The position numbers and the translations under genes are program-made. The notes beneath the pieces were generated by a model. It was not told the DNA's origin, searched no databases, and was given only the letters and a program-made list of their open reading frames with translations. 32,141 bases of DNA. It comes from Trinickia dinghuensis (lineage in GTDB: Bacteria; Pseudomonadota; Gammaproteobacteria; Burkholderiales; Burkholderiaceae). How positions within the stretch are numbered: the stretch's first letter is position 1; every line of letters starts with the position of its first letter. Below, in pieces: positions 1 through 9,100 of this stretch. The DNA lies in assembly GCF_003367175.1 (NCBI RefSeq), contig NZ_QRGA01000013.1, positions 89-32,229 of the forward strand. The letters run 5' to 3'.

Positions 1-1
1 C

Positions 2-295
2 AGCAAGCTTGCGGGCGGGCACCTCGATCTACACAGCCGAAATTCCAGTATCGACTTGCCGCTGCTCGCGCAGTGGGCGGCCGATGCCGGCGGCAGCGAT
101 GCGCTGCAAGCCGAGATTCGAGCGGCGAACACGAGCCAGCAAGCGCTTGCGCTGGCCTCGAACCAGGGCGTGCCATTGGGCGATGTCGTATGTCGCCATG
201 CGCGTGACGTCGCCAAGGACATCGTTCCATCCGAAGTAGCGGTCGAAGTCTTTGCGATCGACCGGGAAGGGCGATTCGTCGGGGTAGCGCGGTGA
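2..295 (+). CDS. cbiD: Cobalt-precorrin-5B C(1)-methyltransferase CbiD, C-terminal part (5' end outside window)
   Basis: The frame is open from base 2 and stops at 293-295, so only the last 97 residues are visible. CbiD methylates C-1 of cobalt-precorrin-5B, with S-adenosylmethionine as donor, in corrin ring synthesis in the cytoplasm. The visible part has the family's C-terminal features: a [20 protein letters not shown] segment, then an AANTSQQAL helix, and an end in [18 protein letters not shown], which resembles the usual 'VEVLVFDREGRLVG' tail. The stop overlaps the GTG start of the next gene (GTGA), so translation is probably coupled within one cobalamin operon. The assignment rests on remembered family motifs; the catalytic N-terminal part is not in view. 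Confidence 0.85.
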   Translation, partial: SKLAGGHLDLHSRNSSIDLPLLAQWAADAGGSDALQAEIRAANTSQQALALASNQGVPLGDVVCRHARDVAKDIVPSEVAVEVFAIDREGRFVGVAR

Positions 296-1059
296 CTCGA
301 GTCTTATTGTTGGGAGGAACGGGCGACGCGTTGAAGATCGCGCGCCGTCTGCGAGCGGACGACGTCTATAGCCTCGCGGGACTCGGCAAGACGCCCGACG
401 ATCTCGCATGCGATGTTCGTGTCGGCGGGTTCGGCGGCAGCGAAGGGCTAGCCCGATATGTCGAGACCGAGCGGATCGGTTTGATCGTCGACGCGACGCA
501 CCCCTATGCGGCACGAATCAGCGCAAACGCCGCGACGGCCAGCCGCGTCGCCGGCGTACATTGTTGGGCGCTGCGCCGCCCGCCGTGGCAACCGCAGCCG
601 GGAGACGACTGGCGCTTCGTCGGCGGGTGGGACGCACTCGTTGCCGAGCTGGCGGGTTTCAATCGCCCGTTGTTCACACTCGGCCGGGGGCCGCTGTCTC
701 GTCTCGACGAAATCCCTGCGCATCAATACTGGACCGTCCGTTGTCTGGATGTTCATCCCGGTAACGAGCGCTCACGCATCATCGGTGCGCGAGGTCCGTT
801 CACGCTGGACGGCGAGCGAGCCCTGTTCGAGCAATGCGAGTTCGACGTAGTAATCAGCAAGAACAGCGGGGGCGCCGCGACGGAAGCCAAGCTGGAAGTC
901 GCGCGCGAGCGTGGCTTGCCCGTCATCATGCTGGCGCGTCCGTCCTTGCCCGAAGTGCCTGACATCGACCGGATCTTCGAAACGACGGATGCGTTGCTGA
1001 ACGCGCTGGAAACGTTGCGCGCCCAAAGCGGCGCCCGCACGATCCGGCCCGCCCCATGA
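292..1059 (+). CDS. cobK: Precorrin-6A (cobalt-precorrin-6A) reductase CobK/CbiJ
   Basis: This 255-residue protein has the family's usual length. It reduces the macrocycle of (cobalt-)precorrin-6A with NADPH. The N-terminus [20 protein letters not shown] is the dinucleotide-binding glycine-rich start typical of CobK/CbiJ, and the [11 protein letters not shown] motif (near residues 67-77) is a family hallmark, as is the later [14 protein letters not shown] segment (near 191-204). The GTG start overlaps the cbiD stop by four bases. The gene is followed 12 bp later by cobM, consistent with one operon. Whether the pathway inserts cobalt early or late cannot be decided from this fragment, so the CobK and CbiJ names are both possible. 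Confidence 0.93.
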   Translation: MTRVLLLGGTGDALKIARRLRADDVYSLAGLGKTPDDLACDVRVGGFGGSEGLARYVETERIGLIVDATHPYAARISANAATASRVAGVHCWALRRPPWQPQPGDDWRFVGGWDALVAELAGFNRPLFTLGRGPLSRLDEIPAHQYWTVRCLDVHPGNERSRIIGARGPFTLDGERALFEQCEFDVVISKNSGGAATEAKLEVARERGLPVIMLARPSLPEVPDIDRIFETTDALLNALETLRAQSGARTIRPAP

Positions 1060-1071
1060 CGGAGTGAGAAT

Positions 1072-1797
1072 TTGACTGTTTATTTTATTGGCGCCGGCCC
1101 AGGCGACCCCGAACTCGTGACGGTCAAAGGGCAGCGTTTGATCCAACGCTGCCCTGTGATTCTCTATGCCGGTTCGCTCGTGCCGGACGCAGTGCTGACC
1201 GGGCACGCGGCCGAACTCGTCGTGAATACCGCCGAACTCGATCTCGATGCGATCGTGAGATTGCTCGCCGATGCTCACGCAAAAGGACAAGACGTCGCGC
1301 GCGTGCACTCCGGCGATCCCTCGCTGTATGGCGCGATCGGCGAGCAGATACGCCGTATCAGAGCGCTGGACATCCCTTATGAAATCGTGCCGGGCGTCAC
1401 CGCGACGGCTGCCTGCGCGGCAACGCTGGGCTGCGAGCTGACGCTGCCCGGCATTTCGCAAACCGTGATCCTGACGCGCTATGCGACGAAAACGGCCATG
1501 CCCGCTGGCGAGCAGTTCGCCGATCTCGCGCGCCACGGTGCAACGATGGCGATCCATCTGGGCGTGCGGCATCTGGCGCGTATCGTCGACGAACTACGGC
1601 CGCATTACGGCAACGACTGCCCGATTGCGGTCGTGTACCGGGCAAGCTGGCCCGACGAAGAGCGCGTGACCGGCACGTTGGCGGACATCGTCGATAAGGT
1701 CGCGCAGACCGATATCGCGCGCACGGCGTTGATTCTCGTCGGGCGCGTGCTTGCCGCTGACGCGTTCGACGAGTCGACGCTGTACTCGCCCGATTGA
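1072..1797 (+). CDS. cobM: Precorrin-4 C(11)-methyltransferase CobM/CbiF
   Basis: This 241-residue SAM-dependent tetrapyrrole methylase transfers a methyl group to C-11 of (cobalt-)precorrin-4. The N-terminal VYFIGAGPGDPELVTVKGQR motif (residues 3-22) is the tetrapyrrole methylase signature, LYAGSLVPDAVL follows, and HSGDPSLYGAI and YEIVPGVTATAACAA are the second and third conserved blocks that bind SAM. The start is TTG at 1072, preceded by GGAGTGAG at 1061-1068; no in-frame ATG gives the conserved N-terminus. It is the last gene of the cobalamin group here and ends two bases before the end of the converging response regulator gene, leaving no room for a separate terminator. Confidence 0.93.
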   Translation: MTVYFIGAGPGDPELVTVKGQRLIQRCPVILYAGSLVPDAVLTGHAAELVVNTAELDLDAIVRLLADAHAKGQDVARVHSGDPSLYGAIGEQIRRIRALDIPYEIVPGVTATAACAATLGCELTLPGISQTVILTRYATKTAMPAGEQFADLARHGATMAIHLGVRHLARIVDELRPHYGNDCPIAVVYRASWPDEERVTGTLADIVDKVAQTDIARTALILVGRVLAADAFDESTLYSPD

Positions 1798-1799
1798 CC

Positions 1800-3203
1800 C
1801 TACGAGGCCGGCCCGGTCCGTCGTGCCGGCGGCCCGCCCGAATCGTCCGCATCGGGCTCGGCCTCATCGCTCGGCGGTTCGATGCCGTAACGCTTGAGCT
1901 TCACATAGAGCAACTGCCGGTTGATGTTGAGCCGTCGGGCGGCATCGGTCCGATTGTTTCCGCTGTATTTGAGCGCGCGGCGGATCAGCATCTCCTCCAG
2001 GCGCGCGAGCGCGGACGGCAGATCCTCGTCGGGCCAGTCGATCACGGGCTCGCCGAACGGCTCGCTCGGTTCGCGGTCCTCTTCCAGAAACGCGAGGTCC
2101 GTCGCGTGAATGTACTCGCCGCGCACCATCACCGCGGCCCGCTCCATCGCATTCTTCAGTTCGCGCACGTTACCGGGCCAGCCGTGGCGGATCAGGCGCG
2201 CGGCGGCATCGGCGGACAGGCGTTTGCGCACACCCACGCGCGTCAGGAAATACTCGGCGAGCGGGACGATGTCGGCGATGCGAGCCGACAGCGGCGGCAG
2301 ATGAATCGGCACGACGTGCAGCCGATAGTAGAGATCCTCGCGGAATGAGCCCTCGCGCACCGCGCGCAGCAAGTCGCGATGCGTCGCGGCGATCACGCGC
2401 ACTTGAATCGGAATCGGCTTGCCGCCCACCGGTGTCACGACCCGCTCCTGCAGCGCGCGCAGGATCTTGGCCTGCATCGCGATGCCCATGTCGCCGATCT
2501 CGTCGAGAAACAGCGTGCCGTGCTCGGCCTGCCTGAACGCGCCGTCGCGATCGGCACTCGCCCCCGTAAACGCACCGCGCACGTGTCCGAACAATTCGCT
2601 CTCGAGCAGCTCGGCCGGAATCGCCGCGCAATTGACCGCTACGAACGGACCGCGATGACGCTGCCCGTGCTCGTGAATCGCGCGCGCGACCACCTCCTTG
2701 CCGGTGCCGGTCTCGCCTGTGATCAGCACGGTCGTGTCGCTGTCGGCGAGCACGCCGATCGTCTTCTGCACCGTGCGCATCGCATCGCTCGAGCCGATCA
2801 GCGTGTCGGGCTCGGCGCCGGCGGCCGGCGGCTGCGTGTCGACGATGCTGTCGAGCATCCGCTGCAGCACCTGGGCGAGTTCATGGCGGCCGATCGGCTT
2901 GGTCAGATGATCGAACGCGCCGAGCCGCATCGCCTCGATGGTGTTGGACGCGGTGGCGTGCGCGGTCAGCACGGTCACGACGGGCATGGCCGGCCGCTCG
3001 TGCATGCGGCGCAGCACCTCGATGCCATCGAGGCCCGGCATGCGCAGATCCAGCAGCACCGCGTCGACCGGTTCGGCATCGAGCAGTTCGAGTGCGAGCG
3101 CGCCGTTGTGCGCGAGACAGGCGCGGTGGCCGAGGTCGCGCACGACTTCGGCGAGCGCCTCGCGCATGGTCTCGTCGTCGTCGACGATCAGGAAATTGGC
3201 CAT
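1800..3203 (-). CDS. Sigma-54-dependent two-component response regulator, NtrC family
   Basis: A 467-residue transcriptional activator with three domains. The receiver domain (about 1-120) has acidic residues D8-D10, the phosphorylation site D52 in LDLRMPG and K102. The AAA+ domain (about 135-365) has Walker A GETGTGKE at 163-170, the GAFTGA loop at 210-215 that contacts sigma-54, and Walker B in LFLDEIGDM at 231-239. A Fis-type helix-turn-helix follows near 405-445 (SGNNRTDAARRLNINRQLLY). The tail is acidic and proline-rich. Its ATG lies inside the end of the kinase gene (16-base overlap), so the two are co-transcribed and probably translationally coupled. The nearby sigma-54 promoters and paired dyads at 4698-4925 make the divergent efflux operon and its own operon the likely targets; this is an inference. 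Confidence 0.95.
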   Translation of the reverse strand: MANFLIVDDDETMREALAEVVRDLGHRACLAHNGALALELLDAEPVDAVLLDLRMPGLDGIEVLRRMHERPAMPVVTVLTAHATASNTIEAMRLGAFDHLTKPIGRHELAQVLQRMLDSIVDTQPPAAGAEPDTLIGSSDAMRTVQKTIGVLADSDTTVLITGETGTGKEVVARAIHEHGQRHRGPFVAVNCAAIPAELLESELFGHVRGAFTGASADRDGAFRQAEHGTLFLDEIGDMGIAMQAKILRALQERVVTPVGGKPIPIQVRVIAATHRDLLRAVREGSFREDLYYRLHVVPIHLPPLSARIADIVPLAEYFLTRVGVRKRLSADAAARLIRHGWPGNVRELKNAMERAAVMVRGEYIHATDLAFLEEDREPSEPFGEPVIDWPDEDLPSALARLEEMLIRRALKYSGNNRTDAARRLNINRQLLYVKLKRYGIEPPSDEAEPDADDSGGPPARRTGPAS

Positions 3204-4657
3204 GGCAGAACGATTTCAAACAATGTGCCGTCGGCTGTGCGCATGAGACGTGCGGTGCCGCCGTGTGCTTCGGCCACCTCGCGGACGATCGACAGCCCCA
3301 GTCCCGTGCCGTCCGGGCGGCCGGTCACGAACGGCTCGAACAAATGATCGAGGATATGCGCGGGCGGGCCCGCGCCTCGGTCCAGTACCGAGAATACCGC
3401 GGCGTCGGCCGTTTGCCGCGCGGTGACGTCGATGCGCGTGCCCGCGGGTGCGGCCTCGATCGCATTGAGCACCAGGTTGTCGAGCGCGCGCTGCAGCTGG
3501 TTCGGATCGAAGCGCGCCTCGCGCAGATCTCCGTCGCGCCGGAACGTCAGGCCCTTGGCCGCGGCAAGATCCGTATGCTCGGCGATGCAGGCGTCGAGAA
3601 ACGGCTCGACTTGCACCGGCTCGCGCCGCGGCTCGTCGTGCTCCGTGATGCTCAGCAGACGCCGCACCAAGGCATCGAGGCGCTCGATCTGTCCGAGGAT
3701 CACTGCCAACGCCTGCGGCTGCCGCTCCGGCCCGGCCGCGACCGCGCTTTCCGCCTTCAAGCGCATCGCCGCGATCGGATTGCGGATTTCGTGCGCGACG
3801 CCCGCGGCGACGCGGCCGATCGCGGCCAGCCGCTCGGCGGTCGCCATCTGCCGCGCCAGCGTTTCGGCGCGCTGCCGCGCGACCGACAAGCGCCCGCCGG
3901 CCTCGTTGAGCGCGAGCACGATGCGATCGAGCTCACGCTCGCGGGTCGCGGGCAGCACGGGCAGTTCCGCGAGATCGTAGGCGTTCAGCGCGGCTTCGAT
4001 CCGCGTGACATGGCGCGACCAGGTCATCGTCAGATGCGTGAGCAGCAGCGCGGCCGCCAGGACCGTCACGAGCAGCACGCCGAGCCCCGCCATGAGCTGG
4101 TAGTAGCTGTGGCTCGGGAAGGTGCGCGTCATGGTCATCGTCCACGCGGTCAGGTTCGGAACCGGGCCGGGCAGGGGACAAGCGGCGAGTAGGAGCGTTT
4201 GCGACTGGCTGCCGTAGTGCCGGCTGACGGTGTGGTCCCCGCCCACCGCTTGCGCGTTGACCGCTCGGATTCTGGGCAGTTCGCCGTCGGGCGGCGCGGT
4301 ACGCTGCACCGCGCCGACATAGGTCGGATAGGCGTAGGCGAGCGAGCCGGTCGCATTGCGCCAGATCCCGCCTTGCACGGCGGGCCGCCCGCGCAGCGAG
4401 CGCTCCAGCAGTGTCGTGAGGCGTGCGTTCAGCGCGGTTTCGTCCGAGGTGCCGACGCGTGCCGCGGGAGACGCGCCAACTTGGCGGTATGCGGTGGCGA
4501 TTGCCTCGCAAGCGCGGCTGTTTTCCGCGGCTGCCTGGCCGAGTTGCGCGGCTGCGGATTGATGGAAGAGGCCCACCATCAATATCCCCGACGCCAGAGC
4601 CGCGCAGACGAGCAGGACGAGCAATACGATCAAGCGCCCACGCAGGGATCTGAGCAT
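3188..4657 (-). CDS. Membrane sensor histidine kinase partnered with the NtrC-type regulator
   Basis: A 489-residue inner-membrane kinase. Two membrane segments (about 10-30 and 187-207) bracket a periplasmic sensing domain of about 155 residues of unknown ligand. A short linker leads to the dimerisation/phosphoacceptor helix with H289 in VAHEIRNPIAAMRL, then the HATPase domain with the N-box DNLVLNAIEAAP, the G1 box DRGAGPP and the G2 box TGLGLSIV. The minus-strand frame stays open far upstream to 6832, but only the part from this ATG is coding: the following residues form a proper signal-anchor, and upstream the frame is the complement of the efflux genes. It overlaps the regulator gene by 16 bases. 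NtrB/ZraS-like kinases are the closest architectural comparison. Confidence 0.93.
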   Translation of the reverse strand: MLRSLRGRLIVLLVLLVCAALASGILMVGLFHQSAAAQLGQAAAENSRACEAIATAYRQVGASPAARVGTSDETALNARLTTLLERSLRGRPAVQGGIWRNATGSLAYAYPTYVGAVQRTAPPDGELPRIRAVNAQAVGGDHTVSRHYGSQSQTLLLAACPLPGPVPNLTAWTMTMTRTFPSHSYYQLMAGLGVLLVTVLAAALLLTHLTMTWSRHVTRIEAALNAYDLAELPVLPATRERELDRIVLALNEAGGRLSVARQRAETLARQMATAERLAAIGRVAAGVAHEIRNPIAAMRLKAESAVAAGPERQPQALAVILGQIERLDALVRRLLSITEHDEPRREPVQVEPFLDACIAEHTDLAAAKGLTFRRDGDLREARFDPNQLQRALDNLVLNAIEAAPAGTRIDVTARQTADAAVFSVLDRGAGPPAHILDHLFEPFVTGRPDGTGLGLSIVREVAEAHGGTARLMRTADGTLFEIVLPWPIS

Positions 4658-4697
4658 CGAAGGGTCTGTGGTTAAAAATCGACGGGCATTATCGTAC

Positions 4698-4712
4698 GCT
4701 AAACCCGTGCCA
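4698..4712 (-). promoter_or_regulatory. Probable sigma-54 promoter of the kinase-regulator operon
   Basis: On the minus strand the sequence reads TGGCACG-GGTT-TAGC. It keeps the invariant GG-N10-GC spacing and a perfect -24 element, with one mismatch in the -12 element (TAGC for TTGC). The predicted start is about 4686, roughly 30 bases before the kinase ATG at 4657. It would make the two-component operon autoactivated. Confidence 0.65.
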
Positions 4713-4808
4713 GGCGATGAGCCGCCGCTCGCACCGGAAGGGGCTCGATGAGCACGAAGGGCTTTAGCACCGATTCGGCTCCATTCATGCCCGGCGTCAT
4801 GCCCGAAG

Positions 4809-4825
4809 TGTCGTGAATCACGACA
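4809..4825. promoter_or_regulatory. Upstream activator site 1 (17-bp perfect dyad)
   Basis: TGTCGTGAATCACGACA has 8-bp arms around one central base (4817). It lies about 119 bp from the predicted efflux start and about 131 bp from the predicted kinase start, normal distances for an NtrC-family enhancer. The assignment to the adjacent regulator is an inference from position and symmetry. Confidence 0.65.
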
Positions 4826-4831
4826 GTCGCC

Positions 4832-4846
4832 GTCGGGATTCACGAC
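4832..4846. promoter_or_regulatory. Upstream activator site 2
   Basis: GTCGGGATTCACGAC matches the inner 15 bases of site 1 at all positions but two (one arm base and the centre). The two centres, 4817 and 4839, are 22 bp apart, two helical turns, so dimers would sit on the same face of the DNA, as is usual for cooperative NtrC-type activators. Confidence 0.6.
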
Positions 4847-4909
4847 GATCAAGCGACGACCACGCAGCCTTGCCGGCCGCTCGAGCGCGCCGTACCGGGT
4901 CTGCTTCAT

Positions 4910-4925
4910 TGGCACGGGTCTTGCA
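4910..4925 (+). promoter_or_regulatory. Sigma-54 promoter of the efflux operon
   Basis: TGGCACG-GGTC-TTGCA matches the -24/-12 consensus (TGGCACG-N4-TTGCA/T) at every position, including the invariant GG-N10-GC. Transcription should begin near 4936, giving a leader of about 25 bases before the adaptor ATG at 4961. Confidence 0.85.
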
Positions 4926-4960
4926 GACATTCCCCCGCAAATTTTCTCCCCTTCGATGCC

Positions 4961-6139
4961 ATGAAACGTAGACACCTCGGCTGGTCCGCGCTTGTCGCCG
5001 CCGTGCTGGTCATCCCCGCCGCCGCGTGGATCCTCCATCCCGTTCACGCCGCGGACAAGCCCGCCGCCGCGACGCGCGGCACACCGGTTACCGCGGTCCC
5101 CGTCAAGCGGGCCGACGTGCCGGTCTACATCGACGCGTTGGGCACCGTCACTGCGATCCGAACGGTAACGCTCGTCACCCAAGTCAACGGCATTCTCGAT
5201 TCGGTGGACTTCCGCGAAGGCCAGCACGTCAAGAAGGGGCAGGTGATCGCGCACATCGATTCGCGGCAACTGGAAGCGCAACTGCAGCAGGCGCAAGGCA
5301 CGCTCGAGCACGATCAGGCCACGCTCGCCAACGACCGCCTGAACCTGCAGCGCTATCAGAGCCTCATCAAGATCGGCTCGGTGACGCAGCAGACACTCGA
5401 TACGCAGGCCGCCACCGTCAAGCAGGACGAAGGCACGGTCACGGCCGACACCGGCAACGTCAAAAACCTCCAAGTGCAGGTGAGCTACTGCACAATCACT
5501 TCGCCCGTGGACGGCGTGATCGGCCTGCGGCTCGTGGACCCCGGCAACTACGTCACGACGGCGAGCACGACCGGCATGGCCGTCATCACGCAGTTGGACC
5601 CGGCCACGGTGATCTTCGCGGTGCCGGAGGACTACCTCGGCCAGATTCACGAGGCGATGGCGCGCGGGCCGGTCAAGGTACTGGCCTACGACCGCGACAA
5701 GGTCAAGCTGCTCGCCACCGGGATGCTGCTCGCGCTCGACAACCAGGCGGACACCACCACGGGTACGGTCAAGGTGCGCGCGCAGTTCGATCACGCGGGC
5801 GACGCGCTCTTTCCGAACCAGTTCGTGAACGCACGGATGCAGGCCGACACGCTGAACCAGGTGCCGGTGATCCCGACCGCCGCGATTCAGCACGGCACCA
5901 ACGGCGACTTCATCTTCGTGGTGGGCGCGGGCAACAAGGCCGTGCTGCGCAACGTGAAAGCGGGCCCCGTGACCGGCGACGACACGGCCATCCTCGACGG
6001 CGGCGTCAAGGCCGGCGAACGCGTGGTGACCGACGGCGCCGACAAGCTCGACAACGGGACGCTCGTGCGTGTGGTCTCGGCCACGTCGGCAGGTTCGAGC
6101 GCTTCGAGCGTCTCGTCCGGTTCGTCTGCCTCGCACTAA
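4961..6139 (+). CDS. RND efflux periplasmic adaptor subunit (MdtA-like)
   Basis: A 392-residue membrane fusion protein linking the inner-membrane pump to the outer-membrane channel. The N-terminus (MKRRHLGW, then a hydrophobic stretch at about 9-30) is a signal or membrane anchor. The biotinyl-lipoyl-like half domains are seen at NGILDSVDFREGQHVKKGQ (about 80-98) and SYCTITSPVDGVIGLRLVDP (about 176-195), with a coiled-coil hairpin between them (QLEAQLQQAQ onward), followed by beta-barrel and membrane-proximal domains. The last 20 or so residues are a Ser/Ala-rich tail. No good ribosome-binding site precedes the ATG, but this start gives the expected anchor. It is the first gene of a four-gene operon, preceded by the sigma-54 promoter. 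Substrates cannot be read from the sequence. Confidence 0.93.
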   Translation: MKRRHLGWSALVAAVLVIPAAAWILHPVHAADKPAAATRGTPVTAVPVKRADVPVYIDALGTVTAIRTVTLVTQVNGILDSVDFREGQHVKKGQVIAHIDSRQLEAQLQQAQGTLEHDQATLANDRLNLQRYQSLIKIGSVTQQTLDTQAATVKQDEGTVTADTGNVKNLQVQVSYCTITSPVDGVIGLRLVDPGNYVTTASTTGMAVITQLDPATVIFAVPEDYLGQIHEAMARGPVKVLAYDRDKVKLLATGMLLALDNQADTTTGTVKVRAQFDHAGDALFPNQFVNARMQADTLNQVPVIPTAAIQHGTNGDFIFVVGAGNKAVLRNVKAGPVTGDDTAILDGGVKAGERVVTDGADKLDNGTLVRVVSATSAGSSASSVSSGSSASH

Positions 6140-6157
6140 CGAGAACAGGCCGCGCTC

Positions 6158-9100
6158 ATGAACATCTCGCGCCCGTTCATCGAACGGCCGATCGCCACCT
6201 CGCTGCTGATGGTGGCGGTCCTGCTCGCCGGCTTGCTCGGCTATCACCTGCTGCCCGTCTCCGCGCTGCCCGAAGTCGACTACCCGACGATCCAGGTCTA
6301 CACGCAATACCCGGGGGCGTCGCCCGACGTGGTGAGTTCGTCGATCACCGCACCGCTCGAAGTGCAGCTCGGCGAGATGGCGGGCCTGAAGACGATGAAC
6401 TCGACGAGTTCCAACGGCGTCTCGGTCATCACGCTCGAGTTCGATCTGTCGCTCTCGCTCGACGTCGCCGAACAGGAGGTCCAGGCTGCGATCAACGCGT
6501 CGGCGAGCTACTTGCCGCAGGGCCTTCCGTATCCGCCCGTCTACAGCAAGGTCAATCCGGCCGACGCGCCGGTGCTCACGCTCTCGCTCACCTCCGACAC
6601 CCTGCCGCTCACGAAGATCGAGGACCTCGCGGACACGCGTCTCGCGCAGAAGATCTCGCAGATCTCGGGCGTGGGGCTCGTCACGATCAGCGGCGGGCAG
6701 CGCCCGGCCGTGCGGGTGGAGACGAATACGGGCGCGCTGAACTCGCTCGGCATGTCGCTCGACGATGTGCGCACCGCCTTGGGCGAAGCGAACGTGAACC
6801 AGGCGAAGGGCAATCTCGACGGCCGCATCCAATCGTATTCGATCGGTGCCAACGATCAGTTGCAGAGCGCCGATGACTACAAAGACCTAGTCATCGCCTA
6901 CAAGAACGGCGCGCCGATCCGTCTCTCGCAGGTCGCGCATCCCGTGAACGGCGCCGAGGACGTGCGCCAGGCCGCCTGGACCAACGACAAGCCGTCGATC
7001 GTCCTGAACATCCAGCGCCAGCCGGGCGCCAATGTGATCGACGTGGTGGACCGCGTGCAGAAGGTGCTGCCGCAATTGCGCGCAAGCTTACCGGGCACGC
7101 TCAAGGTGGACGTGCTGACCGACCGCACGCAGACGATCCGCGCCTCCGTCAAGGACGTGGAGTACGAACTGGGGATGGCCGTCGCGCTCGTGGTGATGGT
7201 GATCTTCCTATTCCTGCGCAAGCTTTCGGCCACGATCATTCCGGCCGTGACGGTGCCGCTCTCGCTGGTCGGCACGCTGGCGGTGGCCTACGGCCTCGGC
7301 TTCTCGCTCAACAACCTGACGCTCATGTCGCTCACGGTGGCGACCGGCTTCGTGGTGGACGACGCCATCGTGATGATCGAGAACATCACGCGGCACCTGG
7401 AGATGGGCGAGAAGCCGATCGAAGCGGCCTTGATGGGCGCCAAGCAGATCGGCTTCACGATCGTTTCGCTGTCCGTGTCGCTCATTGCCGTGATGATTCC
7501 GCTGCTCTTCATGGGCGACGTGGTCGGACGGCTCTTTCGCGAATTTGCGCTCACGCTCGCCATCGCCATCGTGATTTCGGCGTTCGTGTCGCTCACGCTC
7601 ACGCCGATGATGTGCTCGCGCATGTTCAAGCCGCATGACCCCGAGCATGACAAGGAGCACCGTGCCGACTTCTTCGACAAGATCAATGCGCACTACGTGA
7701 AGGGGCTCGGCTGGGTGCTCGAGCATCGCGTGCTCACGTTGCTCTCGGTGGCCTTGACGGCCGCGCTGACCTTCGCGATCTTGTTGTTCATGCCCAAGGG
7801 CTTCTTCCCGGAGCAGGACACCGGCCTCATCGAAGGGATTTCGCAGGCGGCGCCCGGGATTTCGTTTCCTTACATGGTGCAAAAGCAGGAGCGGCTCGTC
7901 GCGCAGATCCTCAAGGATCCGGCCGTAGCCAGTCTCTCCTCATTCGTCGGCATCAACCAGACGAGCCCGACGCTCAACCAGGGCACCATCCTCATCAACC
8001 TGAAAGACAAAGGCGATCGCGACAGCAGCGCCGCCGTGATCCGGCGTCTGGCGGATTCCACCGCGAGCGAAGCCGGCATGCACCTGTTCCTGCATCCGGT
8101 GCAGGACCTCACGCTCGACGACACGATCTCGACCACGAGCTACCGCGTGGGCTTGCAGGCGACCGATCCCGTGCTCCTGAGCAAGTGGACCCGCAAGCTG
8201 ATCACCGCGCTGCGCGCGGACCCCGCGTTCGCCGACGTGCAAAGCCAGTCGCTGCAAGAGGGCAACCAGATCCAGTTGACCTTCGACCGCGACACCGCCT
8301 CGCGGCTGGGCATCACGCCCCAGGCGATCGACGACGTGCTTTACGACGCTTTCGGCCAGCGCCAGGTCTCGACCATCTACACGCAGCTGAACCAGTACCA
8401 CGTCGTGCTGACCGCCGACCGCGCGTCGAGCGGCATGTCGCATCTGCTCGACAACCTCTATGTGGACACGTCCTCGGGCGGCGTTGCACCGCTAGCCTCG
8501 ATGGCCCGCATGAAGGTGATTCCGGTACCCATCACGATCAATCGTCAGGGCCAGTTTCCCTATGCCGACGTTTCGTTCAACCTGGCGCCGAGCTACACGC
8601 TCGGCACCGCGCTCTCGCATTTGAAGGATGCCGAAGCGCGGATCGAGCTGCCGCCCACCGTGCAAGCGTCGCTCGAAGGCTCGGCGGCCACGTTCCAGGC
8701 ATCGCTCGCCAACGAAGCCTTCCTCGTGGGCGCGGCGATCGTCGTGGTCTACCTGATGCTCGGCATCCTTTACGAGAGCTTCATCCACCCGGTGACGATC
8801 CTGTCGACGCTGCCGTCGGCCGCGCTCGGCGCGCTCGCGGCGCTCGTCATCACGGGCACGCAGTTCGACATCATCGGCCTGATCGGCATCGTGCTCTTGA
8901 TCGGCATCGTGATGAAGAACGCTATCATGATGATCGACTTCGCGCTCGAACTCGAGCGCAATGAGCGGCTTTCGCCACTAGACGCGATCCGCCAAGCCGC
9001 CGAGCTGCGCTTCCGGCCGATCCTGATGACCACGATGGCGTCGCTGTTCGGCGCCGTGCCCCTAGCTTTCGGCACCGGCATGGGCTCGGAGCTGCGCCAT

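Larger units (their letters stand above)
4658..4960. other. Divergent control region between the kinase and the efflux operon
   Basis: These 303 bases separate two divergent operons and contain no gene. They hold a sigma-54 promoter in each direction and, midway between them, two near-identical 15-bp dyads. Each element is listed separately. The layout (shared activator sites about 120-130 bp from each predicted start) is the usual geometry for an NtrC-type enhancer reached by DNA looping. Confidence 0.8.

Noticed and set aside
4658..6832. Long open minus-strand frame continuing upstream of the kinase
   Set aside because: It is the complement of the adaptor and first permease genes. The residues are Arg/His/Asp-rich shadow sequence, and a proper membrane-anchor start with a promoter exists at 4657.
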